A stretch of 64,000 nt of DNA from Desulfopila sp. IMCC35008. GTDB lineage: Bacteria; Desulfobacterota; Desulfobulbia; Desulfobulbales; Desulfocapsaceae. The notes below the pieces were generated by a model, which searched no databases, had not been told where the DNA came from, and saw only the letters and a list, made by a program, of their open reading frames with translations. Shown here one piece after another: positions 34,676 to 43,797 of the stretch. The stretch spans positions 4,428,501-4,492,500 of the forward strand of contig NZ_CP050700.1 in assembly GCF_010646885.2 (NCBI RefSeq), read 5' to 3'. The translations under genes and the position numbers were made by a program. Numbering within the stretch: position 1 is the stretch's first letter; the number at the start of each line of letters is the position of its first letter.

Positions 34676-35725
34676 TTACGAAACATATGGTTTGACGTCC
34701 GTCGTCATCGAACCAGGAGAGTTTATCTCGAACTGATAAAGCTTGCCGTCTCCCATTTCGACATGAAGAATGCTGGGTGAGGGGTAGGAGCCCCCTTTCC
34801 CGTTAAACCGAAAAACATGACGTCCCTTATCCTCGCTGGCAAGAAATCCCTTTTCAGCGATGTTGCCCTGGGTATCTGTCACATAGACCTGCTCTACATC
34901 CTGCAATGCGGAAGGCAGAACAACAGCCAGCTTGCCTACACCTTTAGAAACCGGATTCCAACGGATGCCTGAGATATCAGCCTGAGTACCGGTAAGAACC
35001 GTGCTTCCGGCTACTAGGCCAGCTGCCGTCATTGAATCGGTGGTACCGGAAGTTGCTGCTGTCCCCGCTACACTGGAACCTGCCTGTTGACCCTGGGTGA
35101 ATGAAAGTGACATCCTGCCGCTTTCCAGCTCCCCACTGTCAAATTTCAACAAAGTGGCCAGGGCGCTCTCCATCGCTGATTCCGTAGAGGCAACGCTCTG
35201 TGTTGTTCCATAGGAATCATAAAGAGCATTTTTGTTTGAATCCAACTGTGACGCCTGGAATGCCTGGGCATGAATGGTTTCGGCTTCTTCCAGGGTCAGA
35301 ATTCCCTGCTGTTCAAGATCCCTGAGAGCAGCTCTGGCTGCATCTTCCATAAAAACATACCCATCAGCCCTTTCGTGGCTACCCATCTGCTTTTCCAGAG
35401 CAACATCATAGGCGTTTGCAGCTTCTTCTCCCTTGGCAGCAATAAGCCGTTCATGCACAATTCCTGCAAACAATTGCTCCTCGTTAACGCTTGCCGGTTT
35501 TGTATTTCCCAAAAGTTCATACAAGTAGGGTGCAAGATTGCTTGTGTTTGTGCCATCTGCGGCACCATTATTGACAACAGGAGGAGTCGCTGTTGTCTCG
35601 TCGGTTGTGGTTTGGCCCAGGATATCCTGGAATCCCTGCCCCGCCTCATTATTTTCGGCATCCCTTTTCAGGATCGCAGCCGAGTTTGCAGGCGGTACTA
35701 TGGGAAGTTGGGTTGACTGTATCAT
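34676..35725 (-). CDS. Hypothetical protein
   Basis: The ATG at 35725 (MIQSTQLPIVPP) follows AAGGG and gives 349 residues; an upstream in-frame start at 35770 has no good site. There is no signal peptide. Residues 1-75 are low complexity (Thr, Asn and Ala rich). Residues 80-190 are helical (EEQLFAGIVHERLIAAKGEE, ILTLEEAETIHAQAFQASQL). A Ser/Thr/Gly-rich linker follows, and the last 90 residues look like a beta-sandwich (VYVTDTQGNIAEKGFLASED, SILHVEMGDGKLYQFEI). It recalls hook-capping (FlgD-like) or export-associated proteins in layout only. It is divergent from the zinc-knuckle gene. Confidence 0.7.
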   Translation of the reverse strand: MIQSTQLPIVPPANSAAILKRDAENNEAGQGFQDILGQTTTDETTATPPVVNNGAADGTNTSNLAPYLYELLGNTKPASVNEEQLFAGIVHERLIAAKGEEAANAYDVALEKQMGSHERADGYVFMEDAARAALRDLEQQGILTLEEAETIHAQAFQASQLDSNKNALYDSYGTTQSVASTESAMESALATLLKFDSGELESGRMSLSFTQGQQAGSSVAGTAATSGTTDSMTAAGLVAGSTVLTGTQADISGIRWNPVSKGVGKLAVVLPSALQDVEQVYVTDTQGNIAEKGFLASEDKGRHVFRFNGKGGSYPSPSILHVEMGDGKLYQFEINSPGSMTTDVKPYVS

Positions 35726-36146
35726 GGCAGCCCTTTTCTGTTTTTTTCTCGAGCCTAAAACTCGGCACACTATGCGGATTGTAAGTCACCACACAAATAC
35801 TCGCCAAATTATCGTGCTCCAATAATAATCAGCAAACCGATGTTGCTAATCCTCTATCTACCTTATCGGTTACAATGTGGTATTTGTTTAGCCCGGTTCT
35901 TTTTTCAATGGTGCCAACTCACTGAACACATGCCAACACCATTGGTTAAGATGCGATGCTCCTGCATTAACCTCCAATTCATATCCACCGTCCCAACCCT
36001 TTCACTGAAGCCTTTTGAGAGGGTTGACAAGTAATGTTGCGCCACTTAGCTTGTGTCGTGGAAGTACCACTTTGTGGTACATGATATCTACTATCCCGGC
36101 CGACATTACCGGGTATCACGAATAGAGGAAAAAAAGGAGGATAGTC
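35726..36146. other. Intergenic region, divergent promoters expected
   Basis: This 421-base gap separates two divergent genes. Apart from the inverted repeat at 36064-36080, I see no strong structure and no credible gene. Confidence 0.4.
36064..36080. promoter_or_regulatory. Inverted repeat upstream of the zinc-knuckle gene
   Basis: GTACCAC and GTGGTAC are exact complements around TTT, about 65 bases before the start at 36147. It could be an operator or a leader stem. Confidence 0.3.
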
Positions 36147-36368
36147 ATGGCTTACACATGCCAGAACTGCGGTGCAGAGGCTGACAAACCGGGACATCTC
36201 TGCAACCCGTCAAGCGAAGGAATCGACTGCAAATTCTGCGGTGAAAAGGATGTCGCGGCATCACACGTCTGCAAAAGCAAACTTGCATCCCTGAAATACT
36301 CCTGCGAATCATGCGGAAGATTGGCAATGGATTCAGCCCATCTCTGCAAACCAGCTGAAATTGTTTAA
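36147..36368 (+). CDS. Mini-protein with three CCHC zinc knuckles
   Basis: This 73-residue protein is built almost entirely of three tandem repeats of the form Cx2Cx8HxC: CQNCGAEADKPGHLC, CKFCGEKDVAASHVC and CESCGRLAMDSAHLC. Each should bind one zinc ion. It has an ideal ribosome binding site (AGGAGG), its own promoter gap and a hairpin after the stop, so it is likely a real and well-expressed gene. It may bind nucleic acid, a protein partner or metal; nothing in the sequence decides which. Confidence 0.85.
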   Translation: MAYTCQNCGAEADKPGHLCNPSSEGIDCKFCGEKDVAASHVCKSKLASLKYSCESCGRLAMDSAHLCKPAEIV

Positions 36369-36379
36369 TCCATGTTTAT

Positions 36380-36406
36380 CCCGGCTTCTCACTCATTGAA
36401 GCCGGG
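36380..36406 (+). terminator. Hairpin after the zinc-knuckle gene
   Basis: CCCGGCTTC and GAAGCCGGG pair around nine bases, 11 bases after the stop. Only short T runs follow, so it is a moderate terminator. Confidence 0.55.
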
Positions 36407-36627
36407 AATTCCCCCTTACCATAAAAAACGCCAGCCCTCGATCATTGGCTGCCTGACGAACCCAACGTCATGATTAGATTTTTGCGGTAATCGCATATCA
36501 TCCCGAAAAACCGTTAAAGTTTTATTAATCATCTGTCGATAAGTTTTAATACGGTTGTTTATGTTCAGGGTCCCCATAAAAAATCCAACATCCCGGGAGA
36601 GTCCCTGAAAATTCAAGGAGGAATAAC

Positions 36628-37482
36628 ATGAGCAATATTACCAACCAGCTCCCACAGATGGGACTATCCCCGCGACACAATTCCCAGCCGGACACTTTAT
36701 CGTCTGCCATAGTCAGGGAACAATCAGTTAAATATAACGAAAACCTCGATACAGATCTGGTACTGGAAACCAGAGAAGGTGACAAGGTTACTCTTTCGGC
36801 AAACAGTTACTCACGAATGGATGCCTACCTGTACGACAGCAAAGGCATGGTGCAGAACGAAACCGGAACCGCACTCTACAGTGAAAGCATCCGGGAGATT
36901 ACGTTGGCCTCAGGCCAGAGCTTTTCGTTTACTGTGGAAGGAAATCTCAACGAAGATGAGCTTGCAGATATCGAATCGCTGCTGCAAGGACTCGACGGAG
37001 TTATTCATGAGATGAAGCAGGGCGACATGTTCGGGGCACTGGATGAAGCCATGGAAATGGGCGGGTACGAGTCTGTTGCATCCTTTGAAGCCAATATCAG
37101 TTATCAGCAATCCTATCAGATGAGCTCTGCCGTTGCGGCAACAACAACTCAAACCCTGCCGGCACAGGGAGATGGGGGTAAGCCGGCTAATGACGTTGAC
37201 AAGTCGGCACCGGGTAACCATAACAAAAAATTCCTTGCGGATTTCGACAAGTTTTTCGAAAAACTTGTTAAACAATTCGATAACCACGATGACAAAATTG
37301 TCGGCCTGGCAAAAGACCCTATAAACAAGCTCTTTGGTCACCATCTGGGTAAAAAGGATGACGACGACAGTGCCAGTTCAATATACCAGGTACTGGAAGA
37401 AGCAATGGAAAAAATCGACACCCTGATTGATGAGAAAGTAAACACCATTGAGCAGGAACAGGTCGAGGTGCCAGACGAGTAA
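36628..37482 (+). CDS. Hypothetical cytoplasmic or secreted-without-signal protein
   Basis: The 284-residue protein is preceded by AAGGAGG. There is no signal peptide or membrane segment. Residues 45-115 are strand-rich (DLVLETREGDKVTLSANSYS, ITLASGQSFSFTVEGNL). A helical part with NEDELADIESLLQGLDGVIH and GDMFGALDEAMEMGGYESVA follows, then a linker and an acidic helical tail. The layout resembles a family of proteobacterial hypothetical proteins with no known function. It has its own hairpin after the stop. Confidence 0.75.
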   Translation: MSNITNQLPQMGLSPRHNSQPDTLSSAIVREQSVKYNENLDTDLVLETREGDKVTLSANSYSRMDAYLYDSKGMVQNETGTALYSESIREITLASGQSFSFTVEGNLNEDELADIESLLQGLDGVIHEMKQGDMFGALDEAMEMGGYESVASFEANISYQQSYQMSSAVAATTTQTLPAQGDGGKPANDVDKSAPGNHNKKFLADFDKFFEKLVKQFDNHDDKIVGLAKDPINKLFGHHLGKKDDDDSASSIYQVLEEAMEKIDTLIDEKVNTIEQEQVEVPDE

Positions 37483-37488
37483 GCGCCC

Positions 37489-37509
37489 GGGGGCTAACAT
37501 ACAGCCCCC
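37489..37509 (+). terminator. Hairpin after the gene ending at 37482
   Basis: GGGGGCT and AGCCCCC pair around AACATAC, six bases after the stop. There is no T-tract. Confidence 0.4.
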
Positions 37510-37560
37510 CGTAAAAGAGTGCCCACCCTGCTCCAGCTTAACGCACCCGAATGCCTTTTG

Positions 37561-38125
37561 TCTATCTGCTCCTGAATCAAGGACTTTCCTGACAAGAAGT
37601 CCCATATCCCTCTTGGACAGTAGCTTTAGGGAAAACCCCTTAATACCAAGATCCTCTGCCTTCTGCCTGTTCATGATAGGGCTGTAGTCGGTGCAGAGTA
37701 TGATTGGCATTTCTCAGCGTATCTATAGCAGTTTCTTGGATAGTTCCGGCCAGTCTTTCCTGACAGCCATGCTCTGGCCTGACATCAACATGTCGTAGCG
37801 TGCGGCCAACTTCAGGTTTGAGATACCATGTTGCCGAACCAGGAAATCGTTAATGCCCAAGACCCGACAGAACAGTCTGCCTCTCCCACCGAAACAGCCT
37901 GAAGCCCTGCCAAAGGCGTATCAACCATGACAGGAACTATCTCAGGATGGCCAACCAGAACATGGTCGGCCAAATATCACCATACGAATCAAGGCCATAT
38001 TGACTGCCCTCCAGGTACGAGTTGACGATCCGGTGAATAACTGATTTTGGGTCGCGCTTTAAGGCATTGAGATGGCGGTCTATGACCTCTAGCAAATGTT
38101 TACTTTCAGAGGTTTTTAGAAAAGC
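37561..38125 (-). pseudogene. Decayed sensor gene: SBP-type fragments and the end of a receiver domain
   Basis: Read on the minus strand, three remnants follow each other in different frames. The first, from about 38125, reads KHLLEVIDRHLNALKRDP, the usual end of a phosphonate-type binding domain ahead of a membrane helix. The second, from about 37955, reads IVPVMVDTPLAGLQAVSVGE and, after a frame change, LKLAARYDMLMSGQSMAVRK with DWPELSKKLL, typical of SBP_bac_3 domains. The third, from 37710, reads MPIILCTDYSPI and GLLVRKVLD, the tail of a receiver domain, close to the end of the hybrid kinase at 50943-53987. Stops and deletions separate the pieces. This looks like one or two lost hybrid sensor genes. 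Confidence 0.6.
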
Positions 38126-38513
38126 AAACCTGAGGTGACGTAGTCTGGGCAATCCCCGGCGATATACAAATAATACAGGAAAAAAACAGCCAACAGGAAC
38201 AGCATCCCCGAAAGCCATGACACGGCATAAGCGCAGGAACGAACTGAGGTCGAAGCTCTGGCTGAAACGACACATTCCGGCAGTGTTACATCTGCCCCCA
38301 GTTGTATTGCATGGTGTATCGACATTCCCAGATGAGCATTTCGCGTGTTAAAGTGGCTAAAAAGTGGTGTGCAGTGAGCCTGAATCATTATAAAAATATG
38401 CATTACACTTATGCTATCATTCTGTCCTGGCTGTAGCAAATTATATTTCACAACGCCCATCTCCTTCCCAGGCCGGAATGTTATCTCCAATAACCGGCCC
38501 TGAAGAAGATTCA
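38126..38513. other. Region upstream of the decayed sensor gene
   Basis: Open frames exist on the minus strand here, but none resembles a known domain. It may hold further eroded parts of the same sensor gene. Confidence 0.3.
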
Positions 38514-40652
38514 CTAATAACGGAGATTTTCCACATTATGTTTCAAGGGGGCACCGGTCATCCGGGCAATGGTCTCTGTCACTACCCGGATATCGTTGTC
38601 GAAGCTGCCATGCGCGGCGTCTATGCGTGACAATTCATTAACTATGGTATCCCCATGCCACTTAGCCGCAGTGCACACCTGTTCTGCATCAAGAATTTTT
38701 ATATCGTCGCCGGCCCAGAACTCCTGCCATTTTTTCACCTCGTGAACCAGATTACTGTTCCAGCACCCATCATCCAATGAGGCAGCGGAAAAACTCTTTG
38801 CCATTCCCAGGATCGGAGTTTTATGCCCATTTTCTAACGCTCTGCTGATAAGGTACAGTAACGATTTCTGATACGGGCCGACAGTATCGTCTAGCTCATT
38901 TTTTTCACTCAACACATACATGGCCAGTTTATCCTTGGTCAGGATACCTTTCTCATGTGCCCTCTGATACTGGCTGTTTGCGAACTGAAGAGTACACGCC
39001 GCAGCATACAAGGTGCAACTTGCAACCTGCAACCTGTTCCGGGTACAATCGTCAAGAAAATGGCCGAGAATAATGGAACCCGCAGAATGGCCAATAAGGT
39101 GTATCTGCAGATCTGCGTGTTGCTCTTTTAAAGCGACCAGTGATTTCAATAGCAGGTAGGTTCCCCGGTCCATATCGGCTTTCATGGCCGACTCCTCAGC
39201 ATTCTGTTTCATCTGCGACCAGATTGCCTTCACCCCGAGTTTCTCGCAGGCGACTTCGAGGGTTCGATCAAGGACTTCCGTCAGCTCATCTTTTGCCTTC
39301 TCCAGCAGATCATCCAGCCCTTCCGACTTCGGGAAAAAACGTCCGACAGAATCCCCCATAATAGATGTAATGGATTCCAACACGCCTGTACGCCAGGTAA
39401 GATACACTGGATACACGCCGTTTTCTTTAAAGTAAGGGGCCATTGTACGGATACGGTTAATTGAATCTCCTTCACTATTAAGTCCGCCATGGGCATAGAT
39501 AGCAATGTGTTTTTCGCCATTCGGTCTGTCTGCCAACCACTCTCCGGCCTTCTCAAGAATGATATCATTCACGGTATCAATTGGCCCGTCATTGGCCAGC
39601 AATCGATTCAGAACCTTGCCATCGTTGCCCATTACCAGGGTGTGCTTATACGCTTCTTCCTCATCCCAGGGCTTGATAGCCGGATCACGGTAAACATGCT
39701 CGTTCTCCTGAGACTTAAACAGTGAAAACCTGCCAGGATCTCTCCTGTACAGGAATTTTTCACGGTTGGCTGAAGATGAAATATAGTGTGCCTTCACCCG
39801 GTTTACAGTCGGTGCTCCCATCACACAAACCCAGGCATCCCGGCCATTCTCCAGCCAGTCGTCATAACTGAGGATGGCAAAACCGAGGTTTCCCCAATTA
39901 GCCCCCCAGGAGTTCTGGACAATAAACCCGTACTGATTGTAGCCGACCAGTGCAAAGGCATGCCCACCTTGCATGGTAGAGGATTCACTCCACTTAATCC
40001 GGGGCAGGGTGTCATGGCCTGGAGTCTCCCCGCCCCTGGCCTTGACTCTCCAACCGTCATGAACCTGAGCGGAGACATACACCGCGCCAACCTCCTGAAT
40101 TGCCGATCGCATGTCTGTAAGCGATTCCTTTTTGATTCGGTAATACACTCCTAAAGGGCGCGTTGCGGCATCCTCCTCCCACCCTTCAGACGGCTTAATA
40201 AAAACAACTTTGTTGTTTCTGTCTCGATATGGCCAAAAAACCAGACTGCACACTCCATGTTTATACCAGGCTTTTACAGCCCCCCTGCAGCTTGAACCTT
40301 CATAATCCTCTCCCGGCCACTCGTCATAGAAACGAGCAAGATGGTATAACATACGATAACTCACCTCGGCAGGCAGATCTTTTCTGGTCAGTTTCCTCCC
40401 GTCCCTGTTATTCAGCACCACCTGGCACCAGAGCAAATAATTGATAGTACAGGCCAAACCAAACCCGGTACAGGCACCTTCCGATCCCTGATCCAGGATA
40501 AGGCTTTGGTAGAGCGGGAAATAATCCCGTATAAAGTGTGGAGGCGGGAACTGCGAAGCTAATGGTTTGAGTGGTGGTAGATAGATACGGTCCCTTAAGT
40601 CGATACGATCCGGCCGTGCATCAAGCTTGAAATTTCCGAAATTGCTGCTCAT
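38514..40652 (-). CDS. Papain-family (C1) peptidase fused to an alpha/beta-hydrolase
   Basis: The ATG at 40652 follows GGGAGG and gives 712 residues; upstream in-frame codons look non-coding. The N-terminal half (about 45-300) is papain-like. It has the oxyanion Gln and catalytic Cys in LDQGSEGACTGFGLACTINY, the catalytic His in GGHAFALVGYNQYGF and the Asn in VQNSWGANWGNLGFAILSY. The C-terminal half (about 370-700) has an alpha/beta-hydrolase pattern: HIAIYAHGGLNSEGDS, then the nucleophile elbow HLIGHSAGSIILGHFL. There is no signal peptide, so it is cytoplasmic or exported by another route. The combination suggests a two-activity hydrolase, such as an effector or a processing enzyme. The substrate is unknown. 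Confidence 0.85.
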   Translation of the reverse strand: MSSNFGNFKLDARPDRIDLRDRIYLPPLKPLASQFPPPHFIRDYFPLYQSLILDQGSEGACTGFGLACTINYLLWCQVVLNNRDGRKLTRKDLPAEVSYRMLYHLARFYDEWPGEDYEGSSCRGAVKAWYKHGVCSLVFWPYRDRNNKVVFIKPSEGWEEDAATRPLGVYYRIKKESLTDMRSAIQEVGAVYVSAQVHDGWRVKARGGETPGHDTLPRIKWSESSTMQGGHAFALVGYNQYGFIVQNSWGANWGNLGFAILSYDDWLENGRDAWVCVMGAPTVNRVKAHYISSSANREKFLYRRDPGRFSLFKSQENEHVYRDPAIKPWDEEEAYKHTLVMGNDGKVLNRLLANDGPIDTVNDIILEKAGEWLADRPNGEKHIAIYAHGGLNSEGDSINRIRTMAPYFKENGVYPVYLTWRTGVLESITSIMGDSVGRFFPKSEGLDDLLEKAKDELTEVLDRTLEVACEKLGVKAIWSQMKQNAEESAMKADMDRGTYLLLKSLVALKEQHADLQIHLIGHSAGSIILGHFLDDCTRNRLQVASCTLYAAACTLQFANSQYQRAHEKGILTKDKLAMYVLSEKNELDDTVGPYQKSLLYLISRALENGHKTPILGMAKSFSAASLDDGCWNSNLVHEVKKWQEFWAGDDIKILDAEQVCTAAKWHGDTIVNELSRIDAAHGSFDNDIRVVTETIARMTGAPLKHNVENLRY

Positions 40653-40945
40653 GGCAAACCTCCCGGATAAGTGGTTGGGATACGGACAACTCGCGTTTTC
40701 ACAAACAACACTGGTGTAACAGAATAGAACAACACATATGCAGGTTGAACCTCTCCGGTATTTTGCTGTAGAATAGCGCTCGGGCACAAGCCCTCTACCG
40801 GTTAGGCAAAACAAACACACCATCTGCAACCGAAACGGGCGGAAGAGACCAGGCTCTTTCTTCTTGTGTGTCTAATAAATAGTATGTAAGCTCTTGGAAG
40901 CTAAATACTAAGTCCATCAAAGAATAATACCAAGATGTTTCAAAC

Positions 40946-43270
40946 ATGTCCAAAGTCATTGTCATAACAAGCGGAAAAGGTGGAGTCGGAAAATCCAACA
41001 TCTGTATTAATACTGCTCTCAGACTCTCAGCAATGAACTACAGAACATGCCTCTTTGATGCTGATCTTGGTCTTGCCAATGCGAATATCCTGTTGGGGCT
41101 GGAACAGGAGTACACACTGGATGACGTCATTTTCAATGACAAGGGACTTAAAGACATTATTCTTAGTACCCCTTGGGGTTTTGATATTATCCCCGGCAGT
41201 TCCGGTGTTGAGAAAATTGCGAATCTGAGCGGCACGAAACTGAACCAATTAGTACGTTCATTTTCCCAACTCAGTGACTACGATTATTTCCTCATAGACA
41301 CAGCATCAGGCATATCACAAAATGTCATATCCTTTTGCCTCCCAGCCCACGAAACTGTCATTGTTCTTACCCCTGAAGCAACGTCTCTCACTGACGCATA
41401 TGCTTTACTGAAAGTACTGGATGCCAACAATTACAAGGGAAGAGTCAGGATACTGGTAAATAATTGTTCTACTGTTCAGCTGGCCAAGAAAACGTACAGC
41501 CGATATAAAAAAGTTGTCGACAAACATTTAAGCGTTTCGGTGAGTCCTGCCGGCATCATCCTGCGAGATCCGTGCTTTGAAAAAGCTGTCTCCCAACAGA
41601 AACCATTGCTGGAACTCTATCCACAATCAGTTGCAGCTACCTGCATCCATGCCTTTGCTTCAAACATAGTCGAAGAATGGGATGTTGGAACTGAAGATTC
41701 CTCCCTTGCAACATTCTGGCAACGTTACTTACAAACGTACTGCCCAAAAACTGACACAGACCCCAAACAGGCAAATGACATAAAAAATTCTGAAGAAGAG
41801 CCGGGAACAGAACTGAGTACCCTTGATACCCGGCAAGCGCCACCTGTTCAAACGATCAATCCTGATGAAATGCTATATACTGAAGAACAGACTCCTTCAG
41901 CGCTCCCATCCGGTACAACCCATGGAGATGGCAAAAACGGAATGACTGTACCCGGATATACGCAACAATGGCCGAGTCATCCTACAAATACCGATTTCAA
42001 CAGCCCTAAGCATATACTCCATACTGCCTTTCAGCTTATATCCCAAGGGACTATTGCCGGACCCCATACAACAGACCTGATCCTCAATGATCCTGCCCTG
42101 ACCCTGCAAGCCCTGAAGCTCGCATCATTAGTACCGGGGTCACATGGAGACAATACTTTTAACCTGAGGATTTTTCTCGAAACCAGTTCTTTATCTAAAA
42201 TTCGCTCAATGTTATTAAAAGCGGTTATGGATGGGGCCTTTTCACAACCCGCTGTCATGGACGAGCCAAGCCTTATCCAGTTCTGGCAACAAAGTAAATG
42301 CTGCGCTATCCTTGCCAACGAGTTAGCCATACATATAAAGTACCCGTTTCCGGACGATGCCTATCTCTGCGGTCTTCTCCTTAATATCGGCAAATTCCCT
42401 TTTGCAGCCTCTGCAACGGATTGCCACCACGACGATCATGCTGCAACCGGAGCTAACATTCTCAGATCACTCCCGGTCAACACCATGATCTGCGATGGGG
42501 TCCACTTTCACCACTATCCCGAAGAACAGATCAAAACCGCATTTGATCTGGTGCGTATTGTTTACGTAGCCAATCAAGTAGCAAAAGAACAGGAACCGAG
42601 GCAGACCCTCGCTGAGTTATTCGACGATATAACAATTGAAGATCTGGCAACCATGCAGCGAAGAGCAAAGCAGGTCGTCCAACAGGCAAGAGATGAGTAC
42701 AGTAACAGTGACAGCAATCTTGGCCAACAGCTTATGAATTACCTGTTTATACAAGGCATAATGCCCCCAGTCTCCACTGTCAATCATGTTTCAGATTGTC
42801 TGAAAACCATTGTCAATAGCATACAGACCCTGTTTGGATTTAAACACATCATCTTTTTTCTACTCGACTCCCATAAAACTACCCTTGAAGTGAAAGGAGC
42901 TTCAGGGGATCACCTACATCATCAGTTGCACGGCGTGAAGATTTCGATGGAAGTTACAGACTGCCTGCTGGTCAAGGCCTTGACGACAGGCGACATCGAA
43001 TTTCTCGACACCCATTCTGTTACCGAAAAGACCTGTCTTATGGATCAGCAGTTAAACAGGATCCTTGGTAATACTGGAGTATTAGGACTCCCTTTAAAAG
43101 AAGAGAACAGAGAAATTGGTGTCCTCGCCTGCAGCATAGATAAACATGGTCTTCAAGCATATACAGCGAAACAGGAGCAACTGCTTCAACTCGCCACCCA
43201 GGCAACACGCGATCTTGCAGAACTCAGCCGAACAGCTCTTCACTCCCCAAACAGCGGACTCGATAACTGA
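40946..43270 (+). CDS. FlhG/MinD-like ATPase fused to HDOD-like and GAF domains
   Basis: The 774-residue protein begins with a complete FlhG-type ATPase (about 1-270): deviant Walker A ITSGKGGVGKSNICINTA, LFDADLGLANANILLGL, and LIDTASGISQNV. A linker of about 80 residues follows, then a helical region (about 350-565) related to HDOD domains. Its HD position reads GLLLNIGK, where active-looking homologues have GLLHDIGK, so it is degenerate. The last part (about 600-765) is GAF-like. FlhG sets flagellar number and position. The fusion suggests that this control is joined to signal input. It heads a signalling block on the same strand. Confidence 0.85.
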   Translation: MSKVIVITSGKGGVGKSNICINTALRLSAMNYRTCLFDADLGLANANILLGLEQEYTLDDVIFNDKGLKDIILSTPWGFDIIPGSSGVEKIANLSGTKLNQLVRSFSQLSDYDYFLIDTASGISQNVISFCLPAHETVIVLTPEATSLTDAYALLKVLDANNYKGRVRILVNNCSTVQLAKKTYSRYKKVVDKHLSVSVSPAGIILRDPCFEKAVSQQKPLLELYPQSVAATCIHAFASNIVEEWDVGTEDSSLATFWQRYLQTYCPKTDTDPKQANDIKNSEEEPGTELSTLDTRQAPPVQTINPDEMLYTEEQTPSALPSGTTHGDGKNGMTVPGYTQQWPSHPTNTDFNSPKHILHTAFQLISQGTIAGPHTTDLILNDPALTLQALKLASLVPGSHGDNTFNLRIFLETSSLSKIRSMLLKAVMDGAFSQPAVMDEPSLIQFWQQSKCCAILANELAIHIKYPFPDDAYLCGLLLNIGKFPFAASATDCHHDDHAATGANILRSLPVNTMICDGVHFHHYPEEQIKTAFDLVRIVYVANQVAKEQEPRQTLAELFDDITIEDLATMQRRAKQVVQQARDEYSNSDSNLGQQLMNYLFIQGIMPPVSTVNHVSDCLKTIVNSIQTLFGFKHIIFFLLDSHKTTLEVKGASGDHLHHQLHGVKISMEVTDCLLVKALTTGDIEFLDTHSVTEKTCLMDQQLNRILGNTGVLGLPLKEENREIGVLACSIDKHGLQAYTAKQEQLLQLATQATRDLAELSRTALHSPNSGLDN

Positions 43271-43797
43271 AAACTGATATTTACCGCAGTCAATCCCCTT
43301 CTAATTAAGCGCGCGGACAACCAGCATAGCCTCGCCCCGTCCAGGCCCATTACGCGACACTTCCTTTTGTAAGTTGTTCGACATTTGCGTTGTTTCGGTT
43401 TCTTCTTACTTGAAATCACTCCAAAATCAGTCACCCACTTCTTTTTCTTGCATATTTTCAGCACGATAGCGACTCAGCGACCTGCAAAAGCTAAAAAACA
43501 TGCTGTATTTTCGGAACCCTCAACGAATAATCAATAAAAAAAACTATTGAAAATCCAGCCAGCAATGGTATCAAACTATACTGTTAGGTTAGAGAAAATC
43601 TGAACAACCACAAATAAATGCAACACCTTGTCAGTTTTTTTATCGTTGCTGCAAGATTCCCGGCTCGATACGCGTTATACATATCACGGCGCCAGGAGCA
43701 TGTCGGAGAATTGTCATTTTTGTTCAGGTTGAGGCAATTGCAGAAAATTTAGTACAGCCATTTAGCTACAAACTAAACAACACGACAGGCTATTTTT
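43271..43797. other. Intergenic region ahead of the HDOD kinase
   Basis: This is a 527-base gap. It includes CCAGGAGCATGTCGGAGAA at 43692-43710, which recurs with one change at 54039-54057. No gene, no strong hairpin and no clear promoter were recognised. Confidence 0.4.

Noticed and set aside
37378..37710. A 110-codon minus-strand frame as a stand-alone gene
   Set aside because: Its first 45 residues are the tail of a receiver domain and the remainder is antisense to the gene at 36628-37482. It is better read as part of a pseudogene.
43240..43464. A 74-codon minus-strand frame overlapping the end of the FlhG-fusion gene
   Set aside because: It is Lys/Arg-rich with no start signal and no similarity to a known domain; part of it is antisense to a real gene.
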